DNA of 6,741 bases, from the NCBI GenBank assembly GCA_050249235.1, contig JBFWQW010000136.1, positions 1 through 6,741 on the forward strand, written 5' to 3'. Position 1 is the stretch's first letter; every line of letters starts with the position of its first letter. A program made the translations under genes and the position numbers. Of the stretch, positions 5,530 through 6,741 are shown piece by piece. This stretch comes from JAEKLB01 sp050249235 (lineage in GTDB: Bacteria > Actinomycetota > Acidimicrobiia > Acidimicrobiales > CADCSY01). The notes below the pieces were generated by a model that did not search any database, was not told the origin of the DNA, and saw nothing but the letters and a program-made list of their open reading frames with translations.

Positions 5530-5936
5530 CACCGGGCCACCTGCTCGTGCTTGGGTCCGTGAGCGGCGTGGTCGCCGTCATGGCCGTCCCGGCGGGTGCA
5601 CTCGAAGCCATCCCACCCGGCGGCGCAATGCGCCTCGTCCCTGGCCGCTGCGGGCAGGTAGCCCGGATCGCCCGGGCTCGACCACGCGCCCGACTGGACG
5701 CCACGGGGAGCGAGGGTCGCCTCGAGCGCCTCGACGCGCTGCTCGAGCGAGGTGGGAGCCGCCAGGCGGTCGATGAGAAGGGACGCGAGGCGCCGCCCTG
5801 CATCGTGCTGGTGGCCCCCGCTGACGTACGAGGCCAGGTAGCCGAGCGCCACGCAGTCGACGCGGTGGTCGCTGTAGTCCGCCGGCAACTTGAGGATGCC
5901 GCGGATCTCGGCGTCGATCTCCTCGCGCGTCCTCAT
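5526..5936 (-). CDS. Phage protein with C-terminal Cys/His motif, 136 aa
   Basis: The start is ATG at 5936, preceded by GGAGG six bases upstream and overlapping the 41-codon gene's stop (ATGA). A TTG five codons earlier would bury that ribosome site. The N-terminal part is helical (MRTREEIDAEIRGILKLPAD, YSDHRVDCVALGYLASYVSG) and includes a heptad-like coil SLEQRVEALEATLAPRG at residues 63-79. The C-terminus holds C104-x8-C113-x5-H119-x3-H123 within ECTRRDGHDGDHAAHG. This 'C..pxGHdGdHaah' ending is frequent in small actinobacterial and actinophage proteins and probably binds a metal. The function is unknown. Confidence 0.8.
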   Translation of the reverse strand: MRTREEIDAEIRGILKLPADYSDHRVDCVALGYLASYVSGGHQHDAGRRLASLLIDRLAAPTSLEQRVEALEATLAPRGVQSGAWSSPGDPGYLPAAARDEAHCAAGWDGFECTRRDGHDGDHAAHGPKHEQVARW

Positions 5937-6058
5937 GACGCCCTCCGCCAAGAGGCCAGTTCGGCCAACACCAGCAGCTCCGCGCGCTCGCGGAAGGCCC
6001 GGTGTTCGTCGTCCTCCACGTCCAGCGGAGGGAGCAGGGTCAGGGGACGCTCGGTCAC
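5933..6058 (-). CDS. Small early protein, 41 aa
   Basis: The start GTG shares bases with the Cro-like gene's TGA (GTGA), and the stop TGA overlaps the next gene's ATG (ATGA). The peptide begins MTERPLTLLPPLDVEDDEHR and ends in a helix, RAELLVLAELASWRRAS. It is acidic in the middle and basic at the end. Perfect overlaps at both ends, with no frame break, are the main evidence. There is no known family. By position, second after the Cro-like gene, it would be among the first lytic products. Confidence 0.68.
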   Translation of the reverse strand: MTERPLTLLPPLDVEDDEHRAFRERAELLVLAELASWRRAS

Positions 6059-6276
6059 GAGGCCGCCCGCTTTGAAGTGAGGCCAGCAGCTCGGGCCCAC
6101 GTGGTAGCCAGCGTCTGCGTGCTGATGTCGATCTGCTGGTCGGTCTCGACCCAGAGCTTCTTGGCGATCAGGTCCCAGGAGTCCCCGGCGGCGCGCCTCT
6201 CTGCCAGCCAGGCCGCCAGGCGACCCTCGAAGAGGTTGTCGGCCAGGCGATAGAGCGCTGGTTGAGGCGGGGGCAC
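6055..6276 (-). CDS. Cro-like helix-turn-helix protein, 73 aa
   Basis: First gene of the leftward operon. I choose GTG at 6276 because it lies six bases beyond a -10 box (CAGAAT) that pairs with TTGACA at 17-base spacing, so the message would be leaderless. The longer in-frame reading starts upstream of this promoter and inside the opposing gene. The protein begins MPPPQPALYRLADNLFEGRL, followed by WLAERRAAGDSWDLIAKKLW. Helices around 20-30 and 33-43, then Q53-T-L-A-T-T-W-A-R, give a helix-turn-helix resembling the small actinophage 'LY.iAd.L..G.L..fv..rRa.G.SW..IardL' proteins. Opposite a repressor, it most likely acts as Cro, turning the repressor down, though an excise-type role is possible. 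It ends by overlapping the 41-codon gene. Confidence 0.8.
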   Translation of the reverse strand: MPPPQPALYRLADNLFEGRLAAWLAERRAAGDSWDLIAKKLWVETDQQIDISTQTLATTWARAAGLTSKRAAS

Positions 6277-6282
6277 CGGGCC

Positions 6283-6311
6283 ATTCTGAGTTCGGCTCCG
6301 AACGTTGTCAA
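6283..6311 (-). promoter_or_regulatory. Leftward early promoter of the Cro-like operon
   Basis: Read on the minus strand: TTGACA (6311-6306), a 17-base spacer, then CAGAAT (6288-6283). The -35 is a perfect consensus and the -10 is fair. GTG of the Cro-like gene starts six bases after the -10, consistent with a leaderless transcript. A dyad fills the spacer. Confidence 0.7.
6290..6303. promoter_or_regulatory. Candidate repressor operator, GTTCGG-CT-CCGAAC
   Basis: Two perfect 6-base inverted arms with a 2-base centre lie wholly between the -35 and -10 boxes of the leftward promoter. A dimeric helix-turn-helix protein bound here would block RNA polymerase, the usual design of a phage immunity operator. 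The divergent repressor-like gene is the obvious binder. No second full copy was found in the window. Confidence 0.6.
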
Positions 6312-6347
6312 GATCACACCCTAAAGAATTTGTCTCTTCCCTTGACA
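6306..6347. promoter_or_regulatory. Inverted TGTCAAG / CTTGACA pair framing the divergent promoters
   Basis: TGTCAAG (6306-6312) and its exact reverse complement CTTGACA (6341-6347) carry the two opposed -35 boxes. Beyond them the similarity continues imperfectly (TCACACCCTAAA on one side, TTTGGGTGA on the other). The match may only reflect two consensus -35 boxes, or may double as paired protein-binding sites. The 28 bases between are the most A/T-rich stretch nearby. Confidence 0.5.
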
Positions 6348-6371
6348 TTTGGGTGACCCCCTCGCCAGTGA
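6342..6371 (+). promoter_or_regulatory. Rightward promoter of the repressor-like gene (weak -10)
   Basis: TTGACA at 6342-6347 is a perfect -35. The best -10 at normal spacing is CAGTGA (6366-6371, 18-base spacer), which is poor. ATG of the repressor-like gene follows ten bases later. A strong -35 with a weak -10 would suit an autoregulated or activated repressor promoter. Confidence 0.45.
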
Positions 6372-6381
6372 CGTCGCCGGG

Positions 6382-6723
6382 ATGGTCCGCCTCTTGGCCC
6401 GTCTCCGCCGTGTTAGCGGCAAGGAGATCGCAGCGGTGCTCCACCTCTCGCCTGGGCAGGTGAGCGAGCGCATGACCGGCAAGGTCGAGTTCCGAGCCCT
6501 CGAGCTGGCGAAGCTCGCCGGCCTGCTTGGGGTCCATCCAGGCGACTTCTTCGAAGATCCTGCCCGAGTACTTCGTGGTGGGTGGGCCGCCCGGGGCTCG
6601 AACCCGGCGCCTGAAGATTACAAGCGCGCCAGCGGACGGCGGCACCTCGCCGTGGTCGAAGGCGGCGGGAAGCCAGGCACCTCACGGTCCCGCCGGCCGC
6701 TTGTTGCAGTTGTCGAAAGCTGA
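6382..6723 (+). CDS. XRE-type repressor-like protein with attP inside its gene, 113 aa
   Basis: The likely phage immunity repressor. I start it at ATG 6382, not TTG 6349, because the latter directly abuts the -35 box. Residues 12-57 (SGKEIAAVLHLSPGQVSERM, then TGKVEFRALELAKLAGLLGV, HPGDFF) form a complete XRE helix-turn-helix with recognition helix near S23-M31. Codons from about 65 to 81 (RGGWAARGSNPAPEDYK) are the antisense of a tRNA-Thr 3' half, so integration there would replace the last 32 residues (R82-S113). Those residues are basic, Gly-rich and probably disordered (RASGRRHLAVVEGGGKPGTS, ending VAVVES). The DNA-binding domain lies fully upstream and would survive. In mycobacteriophage integration-dependent immunity the phage-form tail is a degradation tag. 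This tail does not end in a classical ssrA-like LAA, so instability is inference. Confidence 0.78.
   Translation: MVRLLARLRRVSGKEIAAVLHLSPGQVSERMTGKVEFRALELAKLAGLLGVHPGDFFEDPARVLRGGWAARGSNPAPEDYKRASGRRHLAVVEGGGKPGTSRSRRPLVAVVES
6576..6624 (-). other. Candidate attP core: 3' half of tRNA-Thr(TGT)
   Basis: Read on the minus strand: anticodon loop CTTGTAA (6624-6618, anticodon TGT, Thr), anticodon 3' stem TCTTC, variable AGGCG, a T arm with perfectly paired CCGGG and CCCGG around TTCGAGC (6607-6591), acceptor strand GCGGCCC (6590-6584) and discriminator A. ACCCACCA follows. The five bases 5' of the anticodon loop (GCGCG) do not pair with TCTTC, and no D arm or acceptor 5' strand follows on the right. 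It is therefore a half tRNA, not a gene. Tyrosine-integrase phages typically carry such 3' halves to restore the host tRNA after integration. Exact core edges cannot be set without the host attB. Confidence 0.75.
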
Positions 6724-6741
6724 CGTTGCGTGATGCGCGCG

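Noticed and set aside
6349..6381. TTG at 6349 as start of the repressor-like gene
   Set aside because: It begins two bases after the TTGACA -35 box, so a transcript from that promoter could not include it. ATG 6382 fits better.
6548..6557. TCTTCGAAGA palindrome near the attP core as an integrase site
   Set aside because: It is short, within coding sequence and a single copy. The likeness to the anticodon stem bases may be chance.
6541..6640. A complete tRNA-Thr gene on the minus strand
   Set aside because: Only the anticodon loop, its 3' stem, the T arm and the acceptor 3' strand are present. The anticodon 5' stem does not pair and there is no D arm or acceptor 5' strand.
6277..6645. N-terminal extension of the Cro-like gene
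   Set aside because: The extension runs antisense through the repressor gene and across the promoter, and its residues look like shadow sequence.
6733..6741. Integrase gene start at ATG 6733
   Set aside because: Only three codons are visible and the ribosome site is weak, so I keep it as a question in the findings rather than a feature.

Overview
The window looks like the immunity and early-gene region of a temperate bacteriophage of an actinobacterium. The DNA is strongly G+C-rich, GTG starts are common, and one promoter appears to feed a leaderless GTG start. Genes are small and packed end to end, and recognisable products are of phage type: Gp37/Gp68 (DUF5131), HNH, DUF6011, a ParB-like N-terminus and several zinc-ribbon proteins.

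Right end (about 6055-6741): this is a compact genetic switch. A 73-residue helix-turn-helix (Cro-like) gene runs on the minus strand and a 113-residue XRE-type repressor-like gene runs divergently on the plus strand. Between them lie two TTGACA -35 boxes facing away from each other. A palindrome, GTTCGG-CT-CCGAAC, sits between the -35 and -10 boxes of the minus-strand promoter and is a strong operator candidate. Inside the repressor reading frame, on the opposite strand, is the 3' half of a tRNA-Thr(TGT): anticodon loop, T arm and acceptor strand. No tRNA 5' half is present. This is what an attP core for integration into a tRNA gene looks like. An attP inside the repressor gene is the arrangement described for integration-dependent immunity in mycobacteriophages such as BPs and Brujita. 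The integrase would be expected just beyond the right edge. Because both flanks of the core look like phage DNA, the window probably represents unintegrated or circular phage DNA.

Rest of the window (6276 down to 1): one leftward gene series, probably an early lytic operon. Nearly every junction is a 1-base TGATG or 4-base GTGA/ATGA overlap. In transcription order it reads: Cro-like protein; 41-residue protein; 136-residue Cys/His protein; an uncertain 118-codon frame (5173-5529); zinc-ribbon protein; one-span membrane protein; a 32-base gap with an inverted repeat; 133-residue protein; 479-residue multi-part protein; DUF6011 protein; coiled-coil protein; Gp37/Gp68 protein; HNH protein; zinc-ribbon protein; one-span membrane protein; and a ParB-like protein cut by the left edge.

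Other structure: a perfect 26-bp palindrome lies inside the 479-codon gene, and 5177-5525 has coding potential on both strands that I could not resolve. I see no complete tRNA, rRNA, CRISPR array, insertion sequence or clear intrinsic terminator. All family assignments come from reading motifs, not from searches.
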